From assembly GCA_030737875.1 (NCBI GenBank), contig CM060922.1, forward strand, positions 303,419,456-303,483,455: a stretch of 64,000 nucleotides of DNA. The letters are read 5' to 3'. The first letter of the stretch is position 1. Every line of letters starts with the position of its first letter. The position numbers were made by a program, and so were the translations under genes. The stretch is from Allium sativum. Lineage: Eukaryota > Streptophyta > Magnoliopsida > Asparagales > Amaryllidaceae. Shown piece by piece: positions 1-11,900 of this stretch. Under the pieces are notes generated by a model. It searched no databases. It had not been told where the DNA came from and worked only from the letters and a program-made list of their open reading frames with translations.

Positions 1-1469
1 GCAATTCTTGTTGCTCTTGTATTTTGTATCCCACTGAGCTGCTTGTAATTCAACACTTGAAACTTCCCTGACTTTTGCATCTTATGTATATCCATTATTG
101 TTATGTCACTTGAACAAGTTGGCTGTTGACATACTTGTAATTGCACCATACTATCATCCATTCATGTATGCTGCTAAACATAGTGCTCCACTCTTCTTTT
201 GAACCATTCCTGTAGCTATATGTTTGTGGACATGTTTGCTGAACTCTTTATCATTGTTACTCGACTATGTTGTTGTGTCCACTGCTCATTGCATTTGTTG
301 TTCACTTGTTTGCTAGTTTCATGTACTTGAGTTGACCTGCCTTGTAAACCTGCATATGTTTCACTGCTGTGTTGCACCATCTTGTACAAACTGATTTGAA
401 CTTGTCCACTTTGTCTACTTGCATGCTGTTTTTGCTGTTATGACGCTTGAAGTTGTCATACATGGCTTGACCATGTTTTGTTTGACCACTTTGGTTACTA
501 TGTATTGTAGTGCTTTGTTCTTTGTGCATAAAAATACTGCACCATGTTGGCTGGTTTGAAAGTATTCATGCATGCTCGGCCATTTTGCTAATTCTTAAGT
601 TATGCTTTGAAAATTGTTTGTGCTCTCAACTATATTCATATACACTGAGTCGAGTTGGTCCACGCGACTACTCCTCAGTTGCATTTTGATTGGCGTGGCA
701 GTGCATGCGTGTATATTTATACACGTGTGTATATGCAGCCATCAAACAGGATTTCCGGTCCCTGTACTATATACAAACTGACTAGACACAGATGAATCAG
801 ATCAAGTCATGAAAAATGATGAGAAACACACCAGAAAACTGAGGCAAATATAAATATTAAAAATAAAAAATTATATTCACATGTATTTTGAAAATTATTT
901 CTGTTCCATATACTGTGTGTGTGTTTCTGTATATGACAGGTATGAAGATTGGACTGACTGAAGAATGCTGTGAAGACAGAAGACAAGTATAGACAGTGAA
1001 ATGTATGAGTGTCTGTATATGAGTCAATGTGAATGTATGTATAGAAATGTATAACTGAGTGACAGTGTTATAGTGAAGAGCTGATGTACAGAAAAAGAAA
1101 TTTGTACTGATATTTGTAATAAACAAATTCGTTTGAAATAAAATATTATTTTATTGTTGTCAAACAAACTTGTCTATTTTATTCAGTCAATTTACAAGTA
1201 CAAATATTCTGTGACTGTATTTAAATAGTGGAGTATTAAATAGCTATACTGTTTAAATGTTGAAATAGAATATTTATATTCAAATACAATACTGTATGAA
1301 TATATGAATGTCTGTACAGTCGTATTCTATTTAAATATAAATATTATATTCCTATCTCTGATGTATATATAGAACAGTACAGTAACAACCACATTTAAAA
1401 TATTATTTATTTGGTTGTTATCAGCAAACAAAAATCATATAATTGTGTATACAACTACGTCATATACAA
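1..1469. other. Unassigned AT-rich sequence left of Gypsy-1
   Basis: No coding region, RNA gene or element terminus could be supported here. Open frames are short and without recognisable motifs. Bases 709-726 are a perfect inverted repeat with 8-base arms (CGTGTATA/TATACACG) around TT. Two similar segments near 1133-1170 and 1395-1432 (both with AAAATATTATTT...GTTGT) flank a very AT-rich stretch containing an imperfect inverted repeat (about 1262-1300 against 1320-1352). This could be a MITE remnant, but I see no clear termini or target duplication. The junction near 1470 is where the Gypsy-1 LTR begins abruptly, so something here replaced or deleted the first roughly 415 bases of that LTR. 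Confidence 0.5.
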
Positions 1470-1653
1470 CAAGTCATGGGATAGATATGAGAATTCCTAC
1501 ATTTACTTGACTTAATTAAGAATACGGCAAATCGCATGACCACGCCATATGACACGAAACGGGTTTACTCCATTGGATTGTCGGTGCATAAAATAAAGCA
1601 AATCAAGTAAACAACACAATGCTTTTTGAAAATGAAGTCATTACAAGACTCAG
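1470..1653 (-). repeat. Gypsy-1 3' LTR, left fragment
   Basis: This stretch matches 23120-23304 of the right Gypsy-1 LTR, for example in the run around ACTTGACTTAATTAAGAAT. The match begins abruptly near 1470; the corresponding right LTR begins at 22707, so the outer end is missing. It stops at CTCAG (1649-1653), where the LARD is inserted, and resumes at 14961. Confidence 0.88.
1649..1653. repeat. Target-site duplication of the LARD (left copy)
   Basis: CTCAG at 1649-1653 pairs with CTCAA at 14961-14965, which directly follows the other LTR end. The uninterrupted Gypsy-1 LTR copy at 23300-23304 reads CTCAG, so the empty site is visible in the same window. One of five bases has changed. Confidence 0.8.
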
Positions 1654-2280
1654 TGACACGACCCGAACTTCCCCGGTAAGGAAAGCCCGGATTGAATTGA
1701 GAACGAGCCACATCGGATGCAAAAAGAAGAACATTTCATTGTTTATTACAACAATTCCATCAGAATACAAGAATATACAGAGCATGAATAAATATTACAC
1801 ATTATAAAATATCAGAGATTATGATACATTAATAGCAGCGGAAAATAATACAATACACAACTAGAAGTAATACACGAATACAGAGCTTTCCGAGTATCGT
1901 TCCAGCTGTAAATCAGGATCCTGTGAATATAAATCTGCAAAACCAAAACTACTAGTTGCCCGTATCAAAATAAGGGCACCCAGAGTTTAGTTTAAAACAA
2001 TAAACTCCAGGTCAGTCATGTGTCTGGTGTGAGAACTAAAACAGTTATTAATCTTTATTTTAAAATTAGGTAAATAAAGGGACCACGCCGCTAACGAGGA
2101 ACGGTTTTCCTCCCAAGAATACCAGTGCATAAAACAACAACGCAATGCTAAATAAAGAACAATGAAGCTGTTATAAGACCCAGGTCCCATCTCACAATGC
2201 AACGCAAGCCGGAGGATAGGGTTTTACCTTATAACAGCCAAAGAATGCTTGATACGTGAAATTTTATCTTTTGATTCTTA

Positions 2281-4006
2281 ATCAGACTCCAACCACAAAT
2301 TAGTAAGAGAACGATTCCCTAAGTATTAACCCCGAAGGCCGAAACCAACATCAGACCAACACCCAGGAAACCGCCCATCTTAACTCGTTTCCAGTTAGTT
2401 TCTAATTTTATATACAATCATAAATATCAATCATAGACGACATGGGTACCATATATCATGTCGCCATACTAGGCTCTACAATCAAAACCGCAAATGTCAT
2501 GTATTTGGAAGTTGGATTTCCATCTGTGAACCAAGGCAAAGGGATCGTCCTGTGCTAATTCGAGACAATCTAGCCCATGTCTCAGGAACAGCCGCAACTG
2601 CACCATGGATCGTCAGGGCCGGTCCACACGGAGTGGATTATAGTGCCTGAACAATAGGTCTTCCTGCCCTATGGGGCGTAAATGAGCCAACGAATGACTT
2701 CATCGGCTTCACATAGTCACTGATATATCTGAGGCGCCTCGCAAACCAACAACCACATAAGTCAAACTCGTCAGGGCATGTAAAACCACTGACGCCACTT
2801 CTAACTAGAAGGAAACGCATGCCCTCCCTGATGTCCTCTCCCGTTTCTGGTTCACAACCGGGGTGTGAGGCTCGCGAATCAATGTTACACAAAGCTATGC
2901 CACACAGGCTGTGCTTTGATCATCAACCACAAGACTCTGCTTTTCAACAGAAGCCTTGATCATTTGCATCTTAACATGCAACACAGGAAAACCACTCCAT
3001 GCAACCGATATCCATCAATCACACAGAATGATATCCAATGTTAGACACTGGGTCTAAACGAAACCGGAGGCACCTTGTACCTCGCATATCCATCGATCTC
3101 TAAGTACGTCTGGACGACCACTAATTGATTCCCTCCTCTTGGGTGTATGGCCCAATCAAGATCATCAGTAATCACCCAAACGACATGAAGACCTCCGGTC
3201 TTCAACCACCGTCTTCATCTTCGACTTATCGTCGTATCAGTTATTCAGAATGGGATAAACCCGGTCTTTCCGAATAACTCGCGTATATAATAAACAAGTG
3301 TTACACAAACACAACATACACCTCATTCCAATCATCAATCACTAACCGTAAATTAGTAAGGGAACAATTCCCCAAATATTAACCCCGAAGGCCGAAACCA
3401 ACATCAGATCAATACCCAGGAAACCATTCATCTTAGCCAACCTACAGTTAGTTTCTAAATTTCACATTCTTAGGGAAAGGTTCCCATTAATTTTATCAAA
3501 GATATATTCTTTTAAATTTATTCTTTAATCTTCCTTTGAATATCACTTCAAACTAGTCGGGATTAGCGAACCACACCGAAGTAATTATTTATTTCATTTC
3601 CCAATCCCAACATATTTATCCCATGAAGTAAAACTGGCAGTACTTCATATCTAACACCACGGTGTTATCGGTAAATTCAATTACCATTTCACGTTCAAAT
3701 CTAATTAAAGATTTAACTACCGTCTGGAGTAAAACTGGTGATACTCCATTCTCGATCTTTTCAATCTAATTAAAGATTCATTAAAACTCCACTTAGTTTT
3801 AATCTTTGACTGGGTTAAAGAATCAGTGTCATTTAAAACACGGTTCACGATAAACCCTAAAATCACTTCACATTTCAATCAATCCCTAACCGTAAATTAG
3901 CAAGTGAGCAATTCCCTAAGTATTAACCCCGAAGGCCGAAACCAACATCAGATCAATACCCCAGAAACCATTCAACTTAACTAATCTCCAGTTAGTTTCT
4001 GATTTT
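2281..4006 (-). repeat. Three dispersed copies of a ~115-bp repeat inside the LARD LTR
   Basis: Copies lie at about 2284-2400, 3345-3460 and 3888-4003. Each starts near a CCGTAAATTAG-type string, contains CCCCGAAGGCCGAAACCAAC, continues through ATCAGA(C/T)CAA(C/T)ACCCAGGAAACC and ends with CAGTTAGTTTCT. Equivalent copies occur in the right LTR near 9600, 10680 and 11220, and a diverged one lies at 61817-61870 outside the element. Their role is unknown. Confidence 0.8.
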
Positions 4007-5225
4007 CTTAACTCCTTTGGGTTTAAGAACAGTATTATTGAAGATACCGTTCACGACAACCCAAAATCACATTCCATTAATTATCGGGTTAAAGAACAAG
4101 TGTTATTTAAAACACTATTCACGATAAACCCAAAAATCAATACCAATTCAATTCCAATTAAATATTATTTAATTGGTACACTTCATTAAATCTAAATAAA
4201 AAGATTTAATCTTTTTCTCAACTGGGCTTAAGAACAGTGTTAATGAAGACAACATTCACGACAAACCAAAATCACATTTGATATTAAATACATGGCTCTG
4301 AATAGAAAATATATCAGCTTATATTCAATATCAAATTCTACGACCAACAAATATCGTATTGGAAATAACGATATTAATATATCTTTCAAATTCCCATAAC
4401 AATATCTATATCATCAAGAAATCCAACATCAAAATACTCCGAAGACAATTTCGATTTAAATCCATTCCAATTCAATTATTGGAAATTCTGTTTATTTTCA
4501 AAACCATTTCAAATCCAATTTATTTATTTAAAAAATAAATAGAATTATAATTCAAGTTCAAAACTAGTTCATTTCGATAAAAATCTATTTTTTTCATTTC
4601 AGATATGGAGTCTTCATCCCAATCCTTAACAAATCATTTCTTATGATTTTACACAAATTATTACTATTTTTAATAATTTTATCAAGGACCGTACAGTCGA
4701 TTTCCATCAACGGCTATCGAACTGCACTTACAGCGACCATTTCAAAATTTGATTTGGACATAATTCCAAATCAAACCGTTAGATTCCAAATCTCTAATAT
4801 TCTTAGAAAGCTCTTTACGATACGAACCCAACGGTTCCGGTTTTAGGAGAATCCGACGGTCGGATCTCCCGTAATATCCATTCGAAGCTAATGGTCGAAA
4901 TTGGCGAACTGCCGCTGCACGGCGCGTTCTATTCAGGCCATTATATATATATATATATATAATATATATATGTTATATATATTTAGTCGATTTCCTTTTA
5001 AAATGTATTTTATAAATAATTTTAAATTCGTTTTCGAAATGATTTCAACTTCATTTCAAATTCAAATCAAAATTGAATTTTTCCTTATCATTAACATATA
5101 AATGATAATATTTTCAAAACATTATATTTTGAAATCACTTCCTTTTCGATATTCGTTATAAAAACGAATAAAATCGATATGAATATCGCTCGCGTCAAAA
5201 TGGCGCAAATCTAATCAACACGGCT

Positions 5226-5392
5226 TCATATATTTCTATTTTCAAATATTCTATTTCAAATATTTCTTTTTCAAATATTCTATTCAAATATTTCTTTTTC
5301 AAATATTCAATTTCAAATATTCTATTTCAAATGTTCTATTCAAATATTTTTATTCAAATATTTTATTTCAAATATTCTATTTCAAAACTGGA
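5226..5392. repeat. AT minisatellite (TTTCAAATATTCTA type)
   Basis: A run of about a dozen imperfect 12-16 base units built on TTTCAAATATTCTA. The matching array in the other LARD LTR is at about 12546-12702. It lies between two unique LTR blocks and has no coding content. Confidence 0.75.
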
Positions 5393-6056
5393 ATGAGGCC
5401 CAATCAATTACAATAGATTTTATTTCTATGGATTTCCATACAACGCATGTATATATCAATAATGACAAATAATCAACCATCATCAAAAGTGCATTCTACA
5501 CTGTATAAGCATCAAATATAAATATTCAACGCTTATAACAGTCTGTCAATCAATCGATCGACATACAACTAATTATTGGGATTAGTGTATGTCATATATC
5601 ACCCCAATACCTGTGTGGGGTTTCAAACAATCGAACACATATTTTATTTGTGCAGTTGGGAAATGTGTAAAATTTATCGTCCCAATCAATATCAGTCAAA
5701 GGTGTGTATATAAACAAATCGTCCGATTTGTTTATATTTATTTATTCACATTCACGTTAAAAAATATATTTTCAACTATAAAATATTTTAACTACTTAAA
5801 TATTTTATTTCATTTCACATCACTTCACACAATCAACTACACATCAAAATCAAACAAACAAGCATACAAGCCGTCTATGGTCTGTGGACGACGGGTGTCG
5901 GGTGCTACTAAACACCGTCTGCATCCTAGTATATATTTCAAACTAGAAATAAATTAAAAGTGAGAAGTTCTCACCGATTAGCTAAACCAAACACCACGAC
6001 TCTCCTTATGTAGAAATCTTCGCCGTGCTTGCCTTTTGCCAATTTCACTGTCCGTA

Positions 6057-6260
6057 GCAACTACATATATAAAAATCACATTTTTATATTGTTGCTATTT
6101 ATATAAAAATCACATTTTTATAATCGCTCTCTATGGATAAAAATCACATTTTTATATCGCTACTATATAGATAAAAATTCTACTTTTACACCGCTACTAT
6201 ATAGATAAAAATTCTATTTTTACACTGCTACTATATAGATAAAAATTCTAATTTTTTTTC
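6057..6260. repeat. Minisatellite with self-complementary units
   Basis: Tandem units of about 33-39 bases. The first three carry ATAAAAATCACATTTTTAT, in which ATAAAAAT and ATTTTTAT are inverted arms. The later units read CGCTACTATATAGATAAA followed by an AATTCTATTTTTACA-like tail. The matching array in the right LTR is at 13378-13590. Confidence 0.78.
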
Positions 6261-6261
6261 A

Positions 6262-6410
6262 CCAATAAAAATCGTACTTTTTACACTTCAAAAATCTAAT
6301 CTTTTAACATAGGAAAATCTAATCTTTTAACATATAAAAATTCGATCTTTTAACATAGAAAAATTAGATCTTTTAACATAGAAAAATTCGATCTTTCTAC
6401 TCGCTACATC
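6262..6410. repeat. Short tandem repeat AAAAATTCGATCTTTTAACATAG
   Basis: About five imperfect units of 22-24 bases with an AAATCTAATCTTTTAACATA-like core. The array is missing from the right LARD LTR, where sequence corresponding to roughly 6245-6515 has been deleted near 13575. Confidence 0.7.
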
Positions 6411-6599
6411 TTGTTAATAAAAATCCGATTTTTAATACTTTTACTATATAAAGATCATATCTTTATATTAGTTATTACTTCATAAAAATTATTTCTTTAA
6501 CTTCTACATTATATAAAACTGATTTAAAACTATATTTTTAACTTAAAAATAAAATCAGAAATAAACTAAAATAAAATTAAAAAAAGGGAAAACTCACTT

Positions 6600-6930
6600 T
6601 TTTCTCTGTACGAAGACGGAGGATAGGGAATGAAGTGATGGATTGTGGCGCAGGGCACGGAGGTGGGTGCGTGGAGGTCGAGGCGCTACAGGGGGGAGTC
6701 TGAACGTGAACGTCGGAGTGCGGCTGAGGCGGTGGAGCGTTGCACGGTGGTAGCGGCTTTTTTTTGGGGTCAGCGGGTTTAGGGCTTCGGGGGGGGGGGG
6801 GGTCTTGCGGGAGGCTGAACGAAGAAGGAGGAGAAGAAGAGGGGGTGGGGCTCACAGGTGCACAGTGGCGGCGGTGGGTCGCCTGGAGGGCGACGCGACG
6901 GTGGATCGCCCCCCCTCTGTCGAGCGCTCG
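6600..6930 (-). other. GC-rich island in the LARD LTR
   Basis: A sharply GC-rich stretch in an otherwise AT-rich LTR, including a run of 14 G near 6789. On the minus (element sense) strand it opens a 92-codon proline/serine-rich frame (6577-6855). The other LTR carries a different 120-codon frame (13617-13979) because indels shift the frame, which argues against coding. It lies about 1.0-1.3 kb from the element-sense LTR start. A promoter or leader region, or a captured host fragment, is possible. Confidence 0.55.
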
Positions 6931-7914
6931 ATTGATTTTTTTTCTTTTCTTTTTATCTTTCTGATCAGTGAATTAACGAAAAGGGGGGGTAAAGGGGAAA
7001 GGTGTTGACTTTTTTTATTATTATTTAATTTATTATTTTAATTTTCAAAAAGTAACTTTTTATTTCGACCTCCAAACGAGCCCTACCGACTGTTGTCCCT
7101 AGCTAATTACCCCCATTCCGAACACAGCGGGATATGTATCGTAAGCTGATTCGATCGTTTCGATAAGTTTTCGTCAAAATCAAAATATAACTCTGTATAT
7201 TGAATTTGAACACACATTTCAATTTACCGGGGCCACATACGGACTCTAAAAAATCCCGAAAAATATTTTCTAGCTTCGTATTGACGATACGGTCCTGACA
7301 AAACTAATTTCGTCAAATTCTGAGACCGTTTGAAAAATGACCATTTTACAGTCGATTAAAATCAACTAAAACTGGACAAATGCGTTTTGCTTTGCCACGC
7401 TCACATATTGATTCGAAAAATTACGAATTTTGGAATCTAGCAATAACTAGACATCCCGGATCCAACAAAAGTGGTTTCGTCGAAAACCGAGGTCGTTTGC
7501 AAAATGGCTATTTTTAAGGGCCGAAATTCCATAGCGACTATTCTGAAATTTCATCTGGGCATAACTTTTTATCCCTGCTATGAAATTTCAATTTTTCGGA
7601 TTCGTTGGAAAGATATTCTCAATTAGATTCAAATATTTTTGGTTTCACTAAAATCCGATTTATTTTGCACCCGGTACATTCATTTGAATTTAGAAATCGA
7701 ATTATTTAACTACAGCGCCATTTATAATTCCTTTTACAATTTAAAATAAACATTTATATTCTAACGACGAACTATATAATATATACGTTCTAATTCTATT
7801 CAAAATAAATTTCTCATCATTTTTATTTAAAATAATTCATTTTAAATAATCAAAATTCACTAAAATTGCCAAAATAAAAATTTTAAATTGGCTTGGATTT
7901 CCGGATTATTACAA

Positions 7915-7930
7915 TCTCCCCCACTTAAAA
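7915..7930 (-). other. Polypurine tract of the LARD
   Basis: On the minus strand it reads TTTTAAGTGGGGGAGA, followed by the LTR start TGTAATAATCC. Upstream (element sense) is CGGGGATGAAAAG. The Gypsy-1 PPT (18098-18114) has the same TTTTAAGTGGGGGA core. This primes plus-strand DNA synthesis in LTR retrotransposons. Confidence 0.85.
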
Positions 7931-8828
7931 CTTTTCATCCCCGAAAAGGAACGAAGCCGAAAGTTGTTTAACAAATCAACTTCCATTATTTTCACTATGG
8001 CTTAAGTTCTTCAACTTTTCAGTTTCTAAGAACTTTTCAAAATTTTCAAATTTTTTGGCTAACACTCTAAATTATCGAAAAATTTCGCCATAACCTCCCC
8101 TGCACCGGGGACTTCGGGATATTTCATATAGCCTCCCATGGCCTTCTTCAATCCAAAAGAAAAAGAAAAAGCCAAGCGGCTAGCCAGTCGGATCATAAAA
8201 TCATCATCACCAAAACAAAACGGTAAATTATGGTAAACATGTACCTATTTGTCGGGCAAACAATTTTATTCATCTGTTCTAGCCTCCTTGCTATGACCTG
8301 TTCAATGTAAGTACATGTATATGCATGCAAATGCGACAAATTTCAATACAATTCACTATTTGATCAATTTGGCTAAAGGTTCAACATTTTAATTAATCGA
8401 ACAATAATCAAACAACATAACCATCAATCAATTAATTGATTAGCTTTTCAAATTCATAATTTTGATACATAGTCAAAAATCAGATTTTTGATGCTAGATC
8501 ACAACAATAGGCCCTATCTAATTTTGGTACTCACACCAGTCAATAGGAAGTATATAGAAATCCCACTTTCATCACTTGAGCATAAATTCTGATGATGATC
8601 GATCAATCATCAGAATCATCTCTGGGCGACTACAGTGTGATTCTATATCTATCCGGTATATTAAAACTTTGAATACACGTTGGCAAGGCGTATATGCAAA
8701 ATCTTTATATACTGGATTGTCCGAATTAATTTAAAATACATATTCAAATACGGATAATAAGATTTAAATTTCAAAACAAAATTTATTTTTCTTTTTATAT
8801 TTCAAAAATATACTCTTCACACTCGTTC

Positions 8829-8884
8829 TAGGATACTATTGACCCCATCTCTAACGAGTCCTTCTCATGGATATTACTAATCCA
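8829..8884 (-). promoter_or_regulatory. LARD leader repeat pair with a stem-loop (packaging signal candidate)
   Basis: Two related segments, 8829-8847 and 8868-8884, each followed by an ATCTCTAACGAGT-like or ATTTCTGATGAAT-like tail. The second forms TGGAT/ATCCA around ATTACTA; the first has lost its pairing arm. The same pair occurs in Gypsy-1 at 22581-22639. Position between PBS and the former gag fits a leader element kept for packaging or dimerisation; this is inference. Confidence 0.5.
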
Positions 8885-8947
8885 ATTTCTGATGAATTCT
8901 TCCGTTTGGTCCTAATGTGCCTTGTTCTCCAAGCCCTGTAAACCAAA

Positions 8948-8959
8948 GCTCTGATACCA
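8948..8959 (-). other. Primer binding site of the LARD (initiator tRNA-Met type)
   Basis: The minus strand reads TGGTATCAGAGC, the standard complement of the 3' end of plant initiator tRNA-Met. It lies three bases inside the LTR end at 8963. Confidence 0.93.
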
Positions 8960-8962
8960 AAC

Positions 8963-11900
8963 TGACACGACCAGAACTTCCCCGGTAAGGGAAGCCTGGA
9001 TTGAATTGAGAACGAGCCACATCAGGACGCAAAAAGAAGAACATTTCATTGTTTATTACAACTATTCCATCAGAATAAAAGAATATACAGAGTATGAATA
9101 AATATTACACATTATAAAATATCAGAGATTACGATACATTACATAGCATCGGAAAATAATACAATACACAACTAGAAGTAATACACGGATACAGAGCTTT
9201 CCGAGTATCGTTCCAGCTGTAAATCAGGATCCTGTGAATATAAATCTGCAAATCCAAAACTACTAGCTGCCCGTGTCAAAATAAGGGCACCCAGAGTTTA
9301 GGTTAAAACAATAAACTCCAGGTCAGTCATGTGACTGGTGTGAGAACTAAAACAGTTATTAATCTTTATTTTAAAGTTAGGTAAATCAAGGGACCACGCC
9401 GCTAACGCGGAACGTGTTTCCTCCCAAGAATACCAGTGCATAAAACAACAACGCAATGCTAAATAAAGAACAATGAAGCTGTTATAAGACCCAGGTCACA
9501 TCACACAATGCAACGCAAGCCGGAGGATAGGGTTTTACCTTAAAACAGCCAAAGAATGCTTGATACGTGAAATTTTATCTTAAGATTCTTAATCAGACTC
9601 CAACCGCAAATTAGTAAGGGAACGATTCCCTAAGTATTAACCCCGAAGGCCGAAACCAACATCAGACCAATACCCAGGAAACCACCCATCTTAACTCGTT
9701 TCCAGTTAGTTTCTAATTTTATATACAATCATAAATATCAATCATAGACGGCATGGGTACCATATATCATGTCGCCATACTAGGCTCTACAATCAAAACC
9801 GCAAATGTCATGTATTTGGAAGTTGGATTTCCATCTGTGAACAAAGGCAAAGGGATCGTCCTGTGCTAATTCGAGGCAATCTAGCCCATGTCTCAGGAAC
9901 AGCCGCAACTGCACCATGGATCGTCAGGGCCGGTCCACACGGAGTGGATTATAGTGCCTGAACAATAGGTCTCCCCACCCTATGGGGGAGTAAATGAGCC
10001 AACGAATGACTCCATCGGCTTCACATAGTCACCAATATATCCGAGGCGCCTCGCAAACCAACAACCACATAAGTCAAACTCGTCAGGGCGAGTAAAACCA
10101 CTGACGGCACTTATAACTAGAAGGAAACGCATTCTCTCCCTGATGTCCTCTCCCGTTTCTGCTTCACAACCGGGGTGTGAGGCTCGCGAATCAACGTCAC
10201 ACAAAGCTATGTCACACAGGCTGTGCTTTGATTATCAACCACATGACTCTGCTTTTCAATAGAAGCCTTGATCATTTGCATCTTAGCATGCCACACAGGC
10301 AAACCACTCCATGCAACCGATATCCATCAATCACACATAATGATATCCAATGTCAGACACACAGTCCATTTACAAGTCCGTTCTGGGTCTGAACGAAACC
10401 GGAGGCACCTTGTACCTCGCATATCCATCGATCTCCAAGTACGTCTGGACGACCACTAATTGATTCCCTCCTCTAGGGTGTACAGCCCAATCAAGATCAT
10501 CAGTAATCACCCAAACGGCGTGAAGACCTCCGGTCTTCAACCCCCATCTTCATCTTCGACGTATCGTCGTATCAGTTATTCAGAATGGGATAAACTCGGT
10601 CTTTCCGAATAACTCGCGTATATAATAAACAAGTATTACACAAACACAACATACGCCTCATTCCAATTCATCAGTCACTAACCGTAAATTAGTAAGGGAA
10701 CAATTCCCCAAATATTAACCCCGATGGCCGAAACCAACATCAGATGAATACCCAGGAAACCATTCATCTTAGCAAACCTACAGTTAGTTTCTAAATTTCA
10801 CATTCTTAGGGAAAGGTTCCCATTAATTTTATCAAAGATAAATTCTTTTAAATTTATTCTTTAATCTTCCTTTGAATATCACTTCAAACTAGTCCGGATT
10901 AGCGAACCACACAGAAGTAATTATTTATTTCATTTCCCAATCCCAACCTATTTATCCCATGAAGTAAAACTGGCCACACTTCATATCTAACACCACGGCG
11001 TTATCGGTAAATTCAATTACCATTTCACGTTCAAATCTAATTAAAGATTTAACTACCGTCTGGAGTAAAACTGGTGATACTCCATTCTCAATCTTTTCAA
11101 TCTAATTATAGATTCATTAAAATTTCACTTAGTTTTAATCTTTGACTGGGTTAAAGAATCAGTGTCATTTAAAATACAGTTCACGATAAACCCTAAAATC
11201 ACATCACATTTCAATCAGTCCCTAACCGTAAATTAGCAAGTGAGCAATTCCCTAAGTATTAACCCCGAAGGCCGAAACCAACATCAGATCAATACCCCAG
11301 AAACCATTCAACTTAACTAATCTCCAGTTAGTTTCTGATTTTCTTAACTCCTTTGGGTTTAAGAACAATATTATTGAAGATACCGTTCACGACAACCCAA
11401 AATCACATTCCATTAATTATCGGGTTAAAGAACAAGTGTTATTTAAAACACTGTTCATGATAAACCCAAAAATAATACCAATTCAATTCCAATTAAATAT
11501 TATTTAATTGGTACACTTCATTAAGTCTAAATAAAAAGATTTAATCTTTTTCTCAACTGGGCTTAAGAACAGTGTTAATGAAGACACCATTCACGACAAA
11601 CCCAAATCACATTTGATATTAAATACATGGCTTTGAATAGAAAATATATCGGCTTATATTCAATATCAAATTCTACGACCAACAAATATCGTATTGGAAA
11701 TAACGATATTAATATATCTTTCAAATTCCCATAACAATATCTGTATCATCACGAAATCCAACATCGAAATATTCCGAAGACAATTTCGATTTAAATCCAT
11801 TCCAATTCAATTATTGGAAATTCTGGTTATTTTAAAAACCATTTCAAATCCAATTTATTTATTTAAAAAATAAATAGAATTATAATTCTAGTTCAAAACT

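Larger units (their letters stand above)
1654..7913 (-). repeat. LARD 3' LTR (left copy, about 6.26 kb)
   Basis: Direct repeat of 8963-14960. The extra length against the right copy is mostly about 265 bases around 6245-6515, absent from the right LTR near 13575. It contains a three-copy dispersed repeat, AT-rich minisatellites and a GC-rich island, annotated separately. Open frames inside it are not conserved between the two LTRs and are not called genes. Confidence 0.88.
7914..8962 (-). other. LARD internal region, non-coding
   Basis: Only 1,049 bases separate the LTRs. No frame shows Gag, protease, RT or integrase motifs, and no open frame of useful length exists. The outer parts are recognisable: PPT at 7915-7930 (element 3' side) and leader plus PBS at about 8815-8959 (5' side). 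Between them lie short AT-rich stretches such as AATCAATTAATTGATTAG near 8425. The leader at 8829-8884 resembles that of Gypsy-1. Confidence 0.85.

Noticed and set aside
302..1126. Minus-strand ORFs of 75 and 89 codons
   Set aside because: Low-complexity translation (His/Thr/Ile-rich), no motif, no sign of splice or codon structure.
5589..5957. 122-codon plus-strand ORF in the LARD LTR
   Set aside because: The matching region of the other LTR stops after 67 codons (12906-13109), the composition is that of AT-rich non-coding DNA, and it is antisense to the element.
5226..6410. CRISPR-like repeat array
   Set aside because: Repeats are contiguous AT-rich minisatellites without unique spacers, in plant retroelement DNA.
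6577..6855. Proline-rich coding gene in the LARD LTR
   Set aside because: The counterpart in the other LTR (13617-13979) reads a different frame and length after indels; the openness is due to high GC content and lack of AT-rich stops.
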